A stretch of DNA of 64,000 bases from Flavobacterium sp. (lineage in GTDB: Bacteria; Bacteroidota; Bacteroidia; Flavobacteriales; Flavobacteriaceae): positions 1-64,000 of the forward strand of contig JAHEZJ010000022.1 of assembly GCA_023251135.1 (NCBI GenBank), read 5' to 3'. Below, piece by piece: positions 30,127 to 39,586 of the stretch. A model generated the notes under the pieces. It had not been told where the DNA came from, did not search any database, and was given only the letters and a program-made list of their open reading frames with translations. The stretch's first letter is position 1. Each line of letters begins with the position of its first letter. Both the position numbers and the translations under genes were made by a program.

Positions 30127-30193
30127 AGACTTTAAAAGCAGTAGCGTAAAAGCTCTTATGTCCGCAAATAAATAAATGTTAATAATTAATATC

Positions 30194-32563
30194 ATGATAA
30201 AATCAATATTCATACATGCACTAGTCTTTTTATGTATCTCTAGCCTATCCGCCCAATCACTGACTCAGGTTTCAGGAACACTAACCGGAGAAGATCCAAA
30301 TGAAAAGCTGGCTTATGCTTCGGTTATTGTCAGGCAGGATGCGTTGGTGGTAGAAACGGTGATTACGAATGATAAAGGAGAGTTCAAAATTGAAGGGATC
30401 AAAACAGGAAAGTACACGGTCGAATTTCAATTTTTAAGCTTCGAAAACGCAACTGTTGCGTTAGATGTAGACGGTTCTAAATCCAATATTAATCTTGGAA
30501 CCACTAAGTTAAAATCGAATGTGACCTCACTGAATGAAGTTGTTGTTACGTCCGAAACCTCTCAACTGGCCTTAAAACTGGATAAAAAGGTATTTGATGT
30601 TGGAAAAGATCTGATCTCAAAAGGAGGATCTGCAACACAAGTACTGGACAATGTACCTTCGGTTAGAGTAGACCCTTCCGGTAGTGTAAGTTTAAGAGGC
30701 AATAGTAATGTACTTATTCTGATTAACGGGAGAAAATCGGGATTAACGTCGATTCAGGGATTAGAACAAATTCCGGCAGAAACAATAAAATCGATCGAGT
30801 TAATTACCAATCCTTCATCACGTTATGATGCATCGGGCTCGGCCGGAATCATAAACATTGTTCTGAAAAAGAATACTAAACAAGACCTGAGCGGTAGTAT
30901 GACCTTGTCAACCGGAATACCTGCTGATCACCGAATATTGGGAAGTATCAACTATAAAAAAGGAAAATTTAATTTGTTTTCCAATTTTGGAGTTCGCTAT
31001 TCTGATTACGTAGGACTTAACACCAGAGATCAGGTTACTACAACCAATGGAAATCCTCTCTTTTTGACCCAGAGAGAAGATCAGGACCGACATGATGATG
31101 GAGGACTAGTGTATTTGGGACTTGATTATGCTATCGATGATAATAATTCAATTACAACGGCATTTTATAGAAATCAGACAAAAGATAAAGATACAAATAC
31201 CTTTAATTATGAATTTTCGGGAGCAGATAACAGGCATATTCGAACCATAGCTGATTCAGAAGAAAAAAGAAGTTACAATCAATTGGAATTTAACTATACC
31301 AAAACTTTCAAAAAACCGGGTCAAAAATTCACCATAGACGGTCAGTATGATTTTTGGGACAGTACAAAATATTTTAACATTCAACGAAGAACAATTACAC
31401 CCAATAACGGAGACCAGTCGATCATAAATACAAAATCGAACAGAGGAAATGACGACGTTGTGATTCAGGCTGATTTTGTAACCCCGTTAAGCAAGACTTC
31501 AAATTTTGAGACAGGAGTAAAAGTGGAGCACAGAATAGTTTCTACCGACTTTGCCGCAAATGAAGATGTGAATGGAGTTTTACAGCCAATACCTGGTTTT
31601 AACAATGGGTTAGACTACAGAGAACAGATTTTTGGTGGTTATGTACAATATGGAGATAAGATCAACAAATTCAGTTATCAATTGGGATTAAGAACAGAGT
31701 ACACCACTATTCAGATTAAAGATCAAAACACCAGAAATGTTTTGAGAGACAGTACTTATACAAGATTGTTTCCATCTGTAAATTTGAATTATGCTTTGAC
31801 CGAAAAAACAACGGCTCAGTTAAATTACAGCCAGCGTATCAACAGACCTAATTTATTTCAGTTGAATCCATTTCCGGAGCTTCAGGATTTTAACTCCCGT
31901 ATTTTTGGTAACATCAATTTGCTGCCTTCTTTAACAGACGGTATAGAGTTAGGTATTTTGAGTAAAGTAAAAGGATTGGTACTGAACCCTTCGCTATACT
32001 ATTCAAGAACAAAAAACAATTTTCAATACTTCACGTCACAAAATGACCAGGATGTTTTTGAAGCTGTTTTAGTAAATCTTGACGAAGAAACACGCTTTGG
32101 ACTGGAAATCTCGGCTCAGTATGCTCCGACAAAATGGTTGTCTTTAAATGCAGTAATTAATGCGTATAGTTTTGATCAAAAAGGAAATGTTGGTACAACA
32201 AATCTGGATTATTCTAATGAAACCTGGACGGCAACTTTATTAGGTCAGGCTAAGTTTCCTAAAAACTTTACACTTCAAACTAAATTTGAATACCAGGCAG
32301 CAGAGAGTGATGCTCAGACCCATACAAAATCATTCTATTATTTGAATATGGCCTTAGGAAAATCATTGTTCAAAAATAATGGCTCTTTAACACTTGGGGT
32401 AAGTAATATTTTTAATACCCGAAAAACAAGAGAAACCACTACTGGTAACGATTTTGTTGTAAACCAGATGACTAATTTTAATGCAGCCCGATGGAATCTT
32501 AATTTTAACTACAGATTCAATAAAGGTAAAAATAGAAAAGAGCATCAAAGCAACCGTGAATAA
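30194..32563 (+). CDS. Outer-membrane beta-barrel receptor-like protein (TonB-dependent receptor superfamily)
   Basis: The protein has an N-terminal signal peptide (MIKSIFIHALVFL...LSAQS), a carboxypeptidase-regulatory-like beta-sandwich at about 20-110, a plug region with the typical LRGNSNVLILINGR segment, and a long C-terminal region of alternating aromatic and polar strands typical of a 22-strand barrel. An in-frame ATG 18 bp earlier (30176) would add six residues before the signal peptide; 30194 gives the better signal sequence. Placed within the biosynthetic operon, it may handle passage of the product across the outer membrane, either uptake, as for a siderophore, or self-recognition. 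The family also contains receptors of unknown ligand, so function is open. Confidence 0.9.
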   Translation: MIKSIFIHALVFLCISSLSAQSLTQVSGTLTGEDPNEKLAYASVIVRQDALVVETVITNDKGEFKIEGIKTGKYTVEFQFLSFENATVALDVDGSKSNINLGTTKLKSNVTSLNEVVVTSETSQLALKLDKKVFDVGKDLISKGGSATQVLDNVPSVRVDPSGSVSLRGNSNVLILINGRKSGLTSIQGLEQIPAETIKSIELITNPSSRYDASGSAGIINIVLKKNTKQDLSGSMTLSTGIPADHRILGSINYKKGKFNLFSNFGVRYSDYVGLNTRDQVTTTNGNPLFLTQREDQDRHDDGGLVYLGLDYAIDDNNSITTAFYRNQTKDKDTNTFNYEFSGADNRHIRTIADSEEKRSYNQLEFNYTKTFKKPGQKFTIDGQYDFWDSTKYFNIQRRTITPNNGDQSIINTKSNRGNDDVVIQADFVTPLSKTSNFETGVKVEHRIVSTDFAANEDVNGVLQPIPGFNNGLDYREQIFGGYVQYGDKINKFSYQLGLRTEYTTIQIKDQNTRNVLRDSTYTRLFPSVNLNYALTEKTTAQLNYSQRINRPNLFQLNPFPELQDFNSRIFGNINLLPSLTDGIELGILSKVKGLVLNPSLYYSRTKNNFQYFTSQNDQDVFEAVLVNLDEETRFGLEISAQYAPTKWLSLNAVINAYSFDQKGNVGTTNLDYSNETWTATLLGQAKFPKNFTLQTKFEYQAAESDAQTHTKSFYYLNMALGKSLFKNNGSLTLGVSNIFNTRKTRETTTGNDFVVNQMTNFNAARWNLNFNYRFNKGKNRKEHQSNRE

Positions 32564-32591
32564 TTAGTGCTACAGCTAAAAAAAAATAACT

Positions 32592-33314
32592 ATGTATTCA
32601 AATCAAAAAACACAAATATTTTTACTGCATTTTGCGGGAGGAAGTTGTTACTCTTTTGATTTTCTAAAAAATGATATTCACAATGATTTCGAATGTCATG
32701 CCTTAGAACTTCCGGGGAGAGGCAAAAGAAATCAGGAATCACATCTTTATAAAAAAACAGATGCTGTACTTGATTATGTGACTCAAATTAAAAAATTGAG
32801 AAGTTACAACCAACCCTATATTATCTACGGTCATAGTATGGGGGCAACCTTAGGGTTATCGGTAACAAAAAAAATGGAAGAGCAGCTCGACCCGCCCAAC
32901 ATATTAATTGTTTCGGGTAATCCGGGACCCGGTGCTTCTTACAATGATAAAATAAGACACGCCTTAAGCGATTCTGAATTTAAAGAAGAATTGAAATCCC
33001 TGGGAGGTGTGCCCCAAGAAGTCCTCGAAGATGAGGATTTGTACAACTATTTCAGTCCCATTTTAAGAGCAGATTTTGAAATTTTAGAAAAACATAAACT
33101 TTCAGAAGTAGGTCTTGTCATAGAAACCCCCATTTTTGCTGTCATGGGAGATCAGGAAGAAACGGTTAAAGACATTGAAAACTGGCAACTGTATACCAGT
33201 GGAAAATTTGATTATAAGGTACTGCCCGGAAATCATTTCTTTATTCACCGTCAGGTAAAAAAACTGGCAAAAATTATCAACGACTGTGCGGCCTATTCAT
33301 TAGTAAGCCTATAG
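32592..33314 (+). CDS. Type II thioesterase (alpha/beta hydrolase)
   Basis: 240 residues, normal for external editing thioesterases of NRPS/PKS lines. It begins with the typical FLLHFAGGSCYSF oxyanion region, has nucleophile Ser82 in GHSMGA, a PGRG motif and a C-terminal GNHFF histidine. Type II enzymes clear misprimed or stalled thioesters from carrier proteins. The cluster lacks a cis TE in the visible part, so a role in release cannot be excluded. The gene is 28 bp after the barrel gene and probably co-transcribed. A gap of 173 bp to the exporter gene contains only GC-rich patches able to form a weak hairpin. Confidence 0.93.
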   Translation: MYSNQKTQIFLLHFAGGSCYSFDFLKNDIHNDFECHALELPGRGKRNQESHLYKKTDAVLDYVTQIKKLRSYNQPYIIYGHSMGATLGLSVTKKMEEQLDPPNILIVSGNPGPGASYNDKIRHALSDSEFKEELKSLGGVPQEVLEDEDLYNYFSPILRADFEILEKHKLSEVGLVIETPIFAVMGDQEETVKDIENWQLYTSGKFDYKVLPGNHFFIHRQVKKLAKIINDCAAYSLVSL

Positions 33315-33487
33315 CATCAGGTAGAAGTGATAAAAAGAGGGATGTACTTATAGTTTTTTGTTAGAAAATACAAGCGTCTTGTCAGGCTTTCGCAAAAGCG
33401 ATTACCCCCACCGGAAACTAAATCAGGTAAATAGCTACCCCTGCGTCGTGGGGCTGGGGTACTATTTGCAATTTTATTTAAAAAGAT

Positions 33488-35140
33488 ATGGAAAATAATA
33501 TATCAGGAATTAGCGACTCTAAACTTATACCAATAAGACCCTTAATCGGATACTCTTTACTGGCTATAGTTTCAGGATTGTCGGGATTTGCATTTATAAC
33601 AATAATCAATAAAATTATAAGCAATTCCATCACTTCTACCGAAACCGTACCGATGCAAAACTATCTGTACCTGTTTGTAGGCACTATTATTGTCTTTTTT
33701 GTTTCACGTAGATGGCTGGCAGAAGGAATCATCCGATTGTCTCAAAAAATCTATTGGGACATTAGAAAAGATGTTATAAAATTGATACTGAAGGCACCTT
33801 ACCGAAAACTTCAGGAGTACAAAGAGGAAGTATATACGACATTAGTTACCGACGTAAACCATATTTCAAATGCCTCCTTAATGATTATTACTTTTTTTTC
33901 TTCGATTATTCTGATACTGGCCTGTTTAGGATATATGGCTTTTTTATCCTTAAAATTATTCGCGGTTAGTATTTCGGTTATTGCGGTGGGCGTAATCATA
34001 TATGCGGTCAGATCAAAGACCAGTAACAAACAAATAAAAGAAGTAAGAGAATTAGAAAAAGTATTTGTCGGAATCTTTAACAGTATTCTTAACGGAGCCA
34101 AAGAAATTAATATCAACGCCGACAAAGGAACTCAGATTTACGATCAGAAGATCATGAAAATTGCGACAACCGGAGAAACTAAATACGTAACCTCGCTTTT
34201 AAAATATCTGAATAGCGAGCTTATAAGCCAGTTGTTATTTTATGGTCTGATCACATTTATCTTAGTATTTGCAGGATCGGTATTTCAGACTCCTCCGGCA
34301 GTTAAAGTAAATTTCATCTTTGTTTTATTGTATCTGATGGGACCTATTGTAAGCGTAATGTCGATTATTCCGGTAATGACCAGAGCATTAATATCGCTTA
34401 AGAAAATGGAAAAACTTAAAAAAGAACTTACCGAACTTGAAAAGATAAAAGAGGTAGTTAATAAAGAACAGTACAAAGATTTTTCAGATTTAAAAATACG
34501 CAACTATGCGTTTTCTTTTGGAGAAAATCAATTTTCAGTAGGCCCGATTAATTTTGACATTAAAAGAAATGAGATCGTTTATGTTTATGGCGGTAACGGA
34601 GAAGGGAAAACTACATTTATTAATACCGTTTTAAACCTTTACAATCTGGATAACGGAGAAGCTTATATCGACGGGGAATTAGTTCCGTTAAAAGAACTGG
34701 AAAAAATAAAAAACCTTTTTTCACCTGTTTTTAGTGACTTTTATTTGTTTGATGAATTCTACGGAATAACCAATGTTGATTATGATAAAATAAATAAATA
34801 TTTGAAATTGTTTGAGTTGGAGGGGAAAGTGCACATCAAAGACGGCTATTTTTCAACAACCCATTTGTCTACAGGACAGCGCAAACGAATTGCTTTGATC
34901 AATACCCTTTTAGAAGACCGACCAATTATTGTATTGGATGAATGGGCTGCCGATCAGGATCCGCATTTCAGACATAAGTTTTACACCGAAATTATCGCAA
35001 CCTTAGTTCGTGATGAGGATAAAACAATCATTGCGATCACGCACGATGACAAATATTACAATACTGCAGATACCTTACTCAAAATGGAGTATGGTAAATT
35101 AGAAAAAACAAACATTTCTGAGCTCGCTGAAATCTTTTAA
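33488..35140 (+). CDS. Cyclic-peptide exporter, ABC transporter with fused membrane and ATPase domains (SyrD/PvdE family)
   Basis: 550 residues, the usual length of the SyrD/PvdE group. Residues 1-310 hold six predicted membrane helices. The ATPase domain has Walker A GGNGEGKT at 368-375, signature LSTGQ near 460, Walker B IIVLDEW followed by the catalytic-Glu position, and the ITHDD switch His. Characterised family members export NRPS products (PvdE ferribactin, SyrD syringomycin) across the inner membrane. Its place beside the thioesterase and the acylase supports export of the peptide made here into the periplasm. Confidence 0.94.
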   Translation: MENNISGISDSKLIPIRPLIGYSLLAIVSGLSGFAFITIINKIISNSITSTETVPMQNYLYLFVGTIIVFFVSRRWLAEGIIRLSQKIYWDIRKDVIKLILKAPYRKLQEYKEEVYTTLVTDVNHISNASLMIITFFSSIILILACLGYMAFLSLKLFAVSISVIAVGVIIYAVRSKTSNKQIKEVRELEKVFVGIFNSILNGAKEININADKGTQIYDQKIMKIATTGETKYVTSLLKYLNSELISQLLFYGLITFILVFAGSVFQTPPAVKVNFIFVLLYLMGPIVSVMSIIPVMTRALISLKKMEKLKKELTELEKIKEVVNKEQYKDFSDLKIRNYAFSFGENQFSVGPINFDIKRNEIVYVYGGNGEGKTTFINTVLNLYNLDNGEAYIDGELVPLKELEKIKNLFSPVFSDFYLFDEFYGITNVDYDKINKYLKLFELEGKVHIKDGYFSTTHLSTGQRKRIALINTLLEDRPIIVLDEWAADQDPHFRHKFYTEIIATLVRDEDKTIIAITHDDKYYNTADTLLKMEYGKLEKTNISELAEIF

Positions 35141-35309
35141 AACCGCTCAGAAAACACCCTAATGCTTTATTTTATTGGCCCTGCGCAAATTTCTTTTTAC
35201 TCCCGGGTAAAAAGAGTAGGGCCTTATATGCCTTATAAAATGAAGAAATTAGGCAACAGACCTGCTTAAACCTATAAATGCTATTATTTAAAGATATAAT
35301 CTCAACAAA

Positions 35310-37685
35310 ATGAAAAGAAATAAAACAATTCGAATAGTACTCTTCGTCCTGTTATCTCTGGGCTGGATATTTATCATCACTTTTAACTTGGGGCCATTTG
35401 GTTCTTTAGGTAAATTAACGACCTATAAAACAGGATTGTTATCGGTGCCTTTGCAGAGTGATGGAATTCAAAAGATCCATAGTGATCAAAAATTAGACAT
35501 CTATGTAGATAATGTTGGAATTCCGCATATCTACAGTGGTACAAAAAGTGCAGCAGCTTACGGGCTTGGATACATGCACGCAAAAGACAGGTATTTCCAG
35601 ATGGAAATGATTTCCAGAATTGTACAGGGAAGACTGTCAGAGTTTTTATGGGCCGGAACCTTAAAATCGGATAAATTCTGGAAACCGTATGAGTTTGAAC
35701 AAAAATCAGAAGAAATACTGGCGAGCTATAAAAAAGAAAACCCGGAATTTTACGCTTACTTACAGGCTTATTCTGATGGAGTAAATGCTTACTTAGATAA
35801 TAATGAGAATACAGATCCTTTGTACAAAGCTTTAGGAGCAACACCAAGAAAATGGAAAACAGAGTATTCATTGTTATTCACCTGGTACATGAGTTATACC
35901 CTGACTTATTTTGATCATCATATCGAACAGCAGGAAATTCTTGAAAAGCTACCGGGACAGGAGATAACTTATTTTTATCCGCTACAGCCAAAAGGAATAA
36001 ACACCATCTTACCTTCCGGTTTAATACCTTCAAGTACTAACCTGCCTAACATAGGCGCTCATACTTTGGGGACAGCTTCAGTAGATAACAGTCCAGAAGA
36101 ATCATCATTATTTGATTTGGGAGCTAAATTAATGACAAAACATAAATTCAATCAGGGTGTAGGAAGTAACAACTGGGTGGTAAACAACACCAGAACAAAG
36201 AGTAAAAACAACATCTTGGCAAACGATCCGCACTTGTATTTAACCCTTCCGGAAGCTTTTTATGAAGCACATATTGTAACAGGAAGTTTTAAAGCATATG
36301 GTTTTACAATACCAGGAGTTCCGGTAGTAGTAAGCGGTCATAATGATAAAATTTCTTGGGGAATCACAAATGGAGAATGGGATTTGGTTGACCGATACAA
36401 ACTTCAGGTTAAGAATGACAGCCTGTATCTTTATGAAGGAAAATGGATTCCTTTTCAGATTAAAAACTATACCATTAAAGTTAAAGGAAAAGCAGATTTC
36501 ATAGAAAAATACAGAAGCACCGTACAAGGTAAAGTGATCAAAGAAGAAAATGGACAATACTATGCACAACACTGGTATGCTGCTGAAAAAAGCAACTCTG
36601 TAAAAGCAATGTACGAAGTCATGAAAAGTCAAAATTGGGATGGTTTTTCAACCGCTTTAAAAGACTATAGCTATCCTCCGCAAAACTTTGCTTACAGTGA
36701 TGTAAACAACAATATCGGAATTGTATGCGCGGGCGAATTGCCAGCAAGAAACAGCGATTATATAGGTCAGGTATTAGACGGTAGTAAAAAATACACTCCG
36801 GTAAAAGCTTTAGATGCCTTTTGGTCAGCTTATAATCCGGATAAAGGATTTTTGTTTTCAGCAAATCAGCAGCCAATTCAAAACAATGTTTACTTCGGAG
36901 CACACGGTTCCAAAGACGATTACAGAGCCAAACGTATCTATTCTGTATTAGAAGGAAAGAAAGACTGGTCAGTTCCTGAAATTCAGAAAATGCAAAGCGA
37001 TGTCGTTGATATTTCCTTAAACGATTTTAAAACATTACTAAATAACTATCCGGTAAAACAGAAATACAGCAGTATTGTAAAAGAACTGAAAAACTGGGAC
37101 GGAAATATGAGTGGTGAAGGAAACCAGGGACTGGTTTTTGAAATGCTGCGAAAAGCCTCATTAGAAGAAGCCAAAGAATTTGCAAAGACCAGATTACAGG
37201 TAAAACAAGAACCTTCCTTACAGAATTTCTTAAAATACTTAAATGATAAAAAATACACCCTTCCGGGCGGTGATAACAAGCAAAAAATAGTAGACGCCAT
37301 TTTTGAAAGAACACAGGAAACCTTAACCCAAACTTATGGAGAACAATGGAAAAATGTGGCTTATAAAAAGATGTCTAAATTTAACATTAACAACATGCTC
37401 TTCATTCCCGGACTAGGAGAAAAAGTAGATAATATTGGAGGTAACGTGAATACGATTAACATCAATTCAGATAAGTTTCATCCGGTTTTCCGTGCGGTAT
37501 ATGAAGTAAAAGACGGTAACATACAGGCACATACCATTTTGGCCGGAGGTCAGAGTGGTTTAATAAACTCGGTACACTACAAAGATCAGATTGAATCCTG
37601 GAGTAAAGGCCAGTACAAAAAGAGCCAGTTTGTTTCAAACCCTGCGAAACTGGAAAGAATTATAAACACTATAAAATTTAACTAA
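35310..37685 (+). CDS. Penicillin acylase-family Ntn amidohydrolase (PvdQ-like), periplasmic
   Basis: 791 residues with an N-terminal hydrophobic helix (IVLFVLLSLGWIFIITF) that should carry it to the periplasm. The precursor should cleave itself before Ser286 in GVGSNNWV, the standard N-terminal nucleophile motif. The downstream ILANDPHL and GVPVVVSGHNDKISWGIT segments are typical of the family's beta-subunit. PvdQ of this family removes the fatty-acyl tail from the pyoverdine precursor after export by PvdE. Here a PvdE-like exporter lies immediately upstream, so deacylation of a lipopeptide precursor in the periplasm is a plausible role. Beta-lactam or lactone acylation/deacylation in resistance is an alternative. 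Confidence 0.92.
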   Translation: MKRNKTIRIVLFVLLSLGWIFIITFNLGPFGSLGKLTTYKTGLLSVPLQSDGIQKIHSDQKLDIYVDNVGIPHIYSGTKSAAAYGLGYMHAKDRYFQMEMISRIVQGRLSEFLWAGTLKSDKFWKPYEFEQKSEEILASYKKENPEFYAYLQAYSDGVNAYLDNNENTDPLYKALGATPRKWKTEYSLLFTWYMSYTLTYFDHHIEQQEILEKLPGQEITYFYPLQPKGINTILPSGLIPSSTNLPNIGAHTLGTASVDNSPEESSLFDLGAKLMTKHKFNQGVGSNNWVVNNTRTKSKNNILANDPHLYLTLPEAFYEAHIVTGSFKAYGFTIPGVPVVVSGHNDKISWGITNGEWDLVDRYKLQVKNDSLYLYEGKWIPFQIKNYTIKVKGKADFIEKYRSTVQGKVIKEENGQYYAQHWYAAEKSNSVKAMYEVMKSQNWDGFSTALKDYSYPPQNFAYSDVNNNIGIVCAGELPARNSDYIGQVLDGSKKYTPVKALDAFWSAYNPDKGFLFSANQQPIQNNVYFGAHGSKDDYRAKRIYSVLEGKKDWSVPEIQKMQSDVVDISLNDFKTLLNNYPVKQKYSSIVKELKNWDGNMSGEGNQGLVFEMLRKASLEEAKEFAKTRLQVKQEPSLQNFLKYLNDKKYTLPGGDNKQKIVDAIFERTQETLTQTYGEQWKNVAYKKMSKFNINNMLFIPGLGEKVDNIGGNVNTININSDKFHPVFRAVYEVKDGNIQAHTILAGGQSGLINSVHYKDQIESWSKGQYKKSQFVSNPAKLERIINTIKFN

Positions 37686-38056
37686 TGAAAAATATACTGA
37701 ATTACCTGCCTTATATAGTTGTATTGCTAGCGCAATTTTTTATAAACAACTACAACATTATCGTGATCCTTACCATTTTAACAGGCCTTGTTGCCGCTTT
37801 TAAAATTGAAAACAAAAGAGTCTTTTTAAAGAGCTTTTTAGTAGGATTGGTAGCCTTTACCATCGTATTTCTTATCTACGAATCGCGAGTAGAATATGTA
37901 AAAGACCTCCTTGTTAATATCGGATTACCGGGCCTTTTCATATACGTACTTTTTCCATTGTTTAGTGCTCTAAATACGGCAATTCTGTTCTTTATCGGTT
38001 ATAAAACGGGTAGGTTGGTTTTAGAAAAAAAACTGGCAAGAACCAGTCAGGCATAG
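37685..38056 (+). CDS. Small hydrophobic membrane protein, unknown function
   Basis: 123 residues, mostly hydrophobic, with three to four predicted membrane helices (for example YIVVLLAQFFI, SFLVGLVAFTIVFLI and the FSALNTAILFFIGY region). Its ATG overlaps the stop codon of the acylase by one base, so the two are translationally coupled and probably co-regulated. I do not recognise the family. Its context suggests an accessory of export or self-protection, but that is inference only. Confidence 0.8.
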   Translation: MKNILNYLPYIVVLLAQFFINNYNIIVILTILTGLVAAFKIENKRVFLKSFLVGLVAFTIVFLIYESRVEYVKDLLVNIGLPGLFIYVLFPLFSALNTAILFFIGYKTGRLVLEKKLARTSQA

Positions 38057-38156
38057 GTTTTCAAAGAAACTTGCTCAATCTGGACAGCCCGGACAATGGT
38101 TTGAAGAGAACCACAACTCCAGACCGTTTTTATTTATGATTACCATCCTATAGATG

Positions 38157-38187
38157 CTGGTCGTTTCTTTCTAAAAGCAACGACCAG
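38157..38187 (+). other. Hairpin in intergenic region
   Basis: Perfect 9-bp inverted repeat (CTGGTCGTT / AACGACCAG) around a 13-nt loop, between the small membrane protein and the 52-aa ORF. No T-run follows, so it is not a clear intrinsic terminator; it may be an mRNA-stability or processing element. Confidence 0.45.
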
Positions 38188-38289
38188 ATACAGGAGGGTG
38201 AGTTTTCAGACCTTGCAGATTTTCTGTTCGTACAAAGCCATCCTCTTATTCTTTAAAAAACACTATTGATAACGTAAAACGCTAAAAAG

Positions 38290-38448
38290 ATGAAAGATAA
38301 TAAGCCGAAATGCAATTGCGCTAAAAATGGCGTAGTGTGCGCGCTTAAACTAAGTTTAAACAAACAAGGAGCGTCTGTAGCTGACACTGCTGCGAAAAAC
38401 AAGATCACTTGTCCTTTAAAAGCAGCCCTGTTTAGTAATGCTTCTTAA
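38290..38448 (+). CDS. Small Cys-containing protein (52 aa), unknown
   Basis: A short ORF starting MKDNKPKCNC and ending in FSNAS. It has four Cys (C8, C10, C17, C41) and seven Lys, no signal peptide and no membrane helix. Its codon choice resembles the neighbouring genes and it has an in-frame ATG, but nothing confirms translation. It is the only sizeable + strand ORF in the 700-bp gap before the PPTase. The rest of this gap (38057-38289 and 38449-38754) shows only the 38157 hairpin. A CxC...C...C layout could bind metal, but no known motif is recognised. Confidence 0.45.
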   Translation: MKDNKPKCNCAKNGVVCALKLSLNKQGASVADTAAKNKITCPLKAALFSNAS

Positions 38449-38754
38449 ACTGTAATAGGAACCTCTAAAAAAGGTCTTTCAAGGTAAATAAATCAGCCAC
38501 AACTAGCCTTTTATAGTTTTAGGAAGCTGGATTTAGGTCAGATCCGTAGATATTCTGTGAGAATATGAAACAGTTAAAAAAATAACGTCATCGTTACAAA
38601 ACGTAACCAGGAGATGACAAGGAATACTGAGAACATTATTCAATCATACATACCGTATCATTGAAATCAAAAAATATAAAATATTGGTAAAGTCTAATGC
38701 AAAATATATAGTGAAAAAACTCATTGTACATTTTTTATACATCTTAATAGTATT

Positions 38755-39453
38755 ATGCAAAATTCGACACATTACTTAGCCTTTAGTGATTTTGAATCTA
38801 TTCCGAAAATAGATTTGAAAGAAGATGAATACTATTTATTTCAGTATTCAAGTGATTGTAATTTCGATCAGGGTATTCTGGAATATTACCTGCAATTTTT
38901 GCCGCAAAAATTTAGGCAGGAAGTACTTAAATACAGAAGATGGGATGACAGATTCAATTGCTTGTTTGGAAAACTAATGGTGTGTATGGGATCTCATATA
39001 TTGGGAAACCCTTCGTTTGAATTTGAGAAAATTGTGAAAGACCATTATGGGAAACCATACCTGTTAGGGAGCAACTTCAATTTTAATATTTCCCATAGCG
39101 GGAATACAGTGGTATGTGTTTTCAGCAAGCAGGAAATAGGCGTCGACATCGAAGAAATTCATGAGATAGATTACTCCTTGTTTGAAAATGTTTTTTCCTC
39201 CGGGGAATTTGCAGAAATCAATCGTGACGGACTGGATAAATTTTATGAATTCTGGACCAGAAAAGAATCTGTCATCAAGGCCATTGGAAAGGGAATGTCT
39301 ATTCCGCTTACAGAAATCGAAATCAATAGAGGCTATACAACCTATGGTGGTGACACCTGGTATACAAAAAGCTTTAAAATTGACAACAAGTACTGCTCGA
39401 TTACCACAAAGCGTGATCAGATAAGAGCACAGGAAACACAGGTCATTTTTTAA
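38755..39453 (+). CDS. Sfp-type 4'-phosphopantetheinyl transferase
   Basis: 232 residues, the Sfp size class. It shows the family motifs NFNISHSG, GVDIEEI (Mg-binding Asp and Glu) and FWTRKESVIKAIGKG. It transfers phosphopantetheine from CoA to the Ser of carrier domains, converting the PCPs and the ACP of this cluster to holo form. Such enzymes are commonly encoded with the synthases they prime. It is separated from the upstream genes by about 300 bp, so it may have its own promoter; none was clear. Confidence 0.95.
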   Translation: MQNSTHYLAFSDFESIPKIDLKEDEYYLFQYSSDCNFDQGILEYYLQFLPQKFRQEVLKYRRWDDRFNCLFGKLMVCMGSHILGNPSFEFEKIVKDHYGKPYLLGSNFNFNISHSGNTVVCVFSKQEIGVDIEEIHEIDYSLFENVFSSGEFAEINRDGLDKFYEFWTRKESVIKAIGKGMSIPLTEIEINRGYTTYGGDTWYTKSFKIDNKYCSITTKRDQIRAQETQVIF

Positions 39454-39474
39454 AAAATTGGCATACAGCATTCA

Positions 39475-39520
39475 CCTTCTGCGAACTATGATAGCGGACA
39501 ATTGTAGGTATCGCAGAAGG
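39475..39520 (+). other. Inverted repeat between PPTase and CCR genes
   Basis: Perfect 10-bp arms (CCTTCTGCGA / TCGCAGAAGG) around a 26-nt loop, 20 bp after the PPTase stop and before the CCR gene. It lacks a T-run. It could be a factor-binding palindrome or an mRNA-processing hairpin; no known operator is recognised. Confidence 0.45.
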
Positions 39521-39586
39521 CAGAACTGGCCAAAACAACTTCCACAGCAAGAAAATAATTAAAAATAAAAAACGAAAAATTAAATT

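Noticed and set aside
33315..33487. GC-rich patches as a terminator before the exporter gene
   Set aside because: Only a 4-bp perfect stem with poor extension and no T-run; too weak to list.
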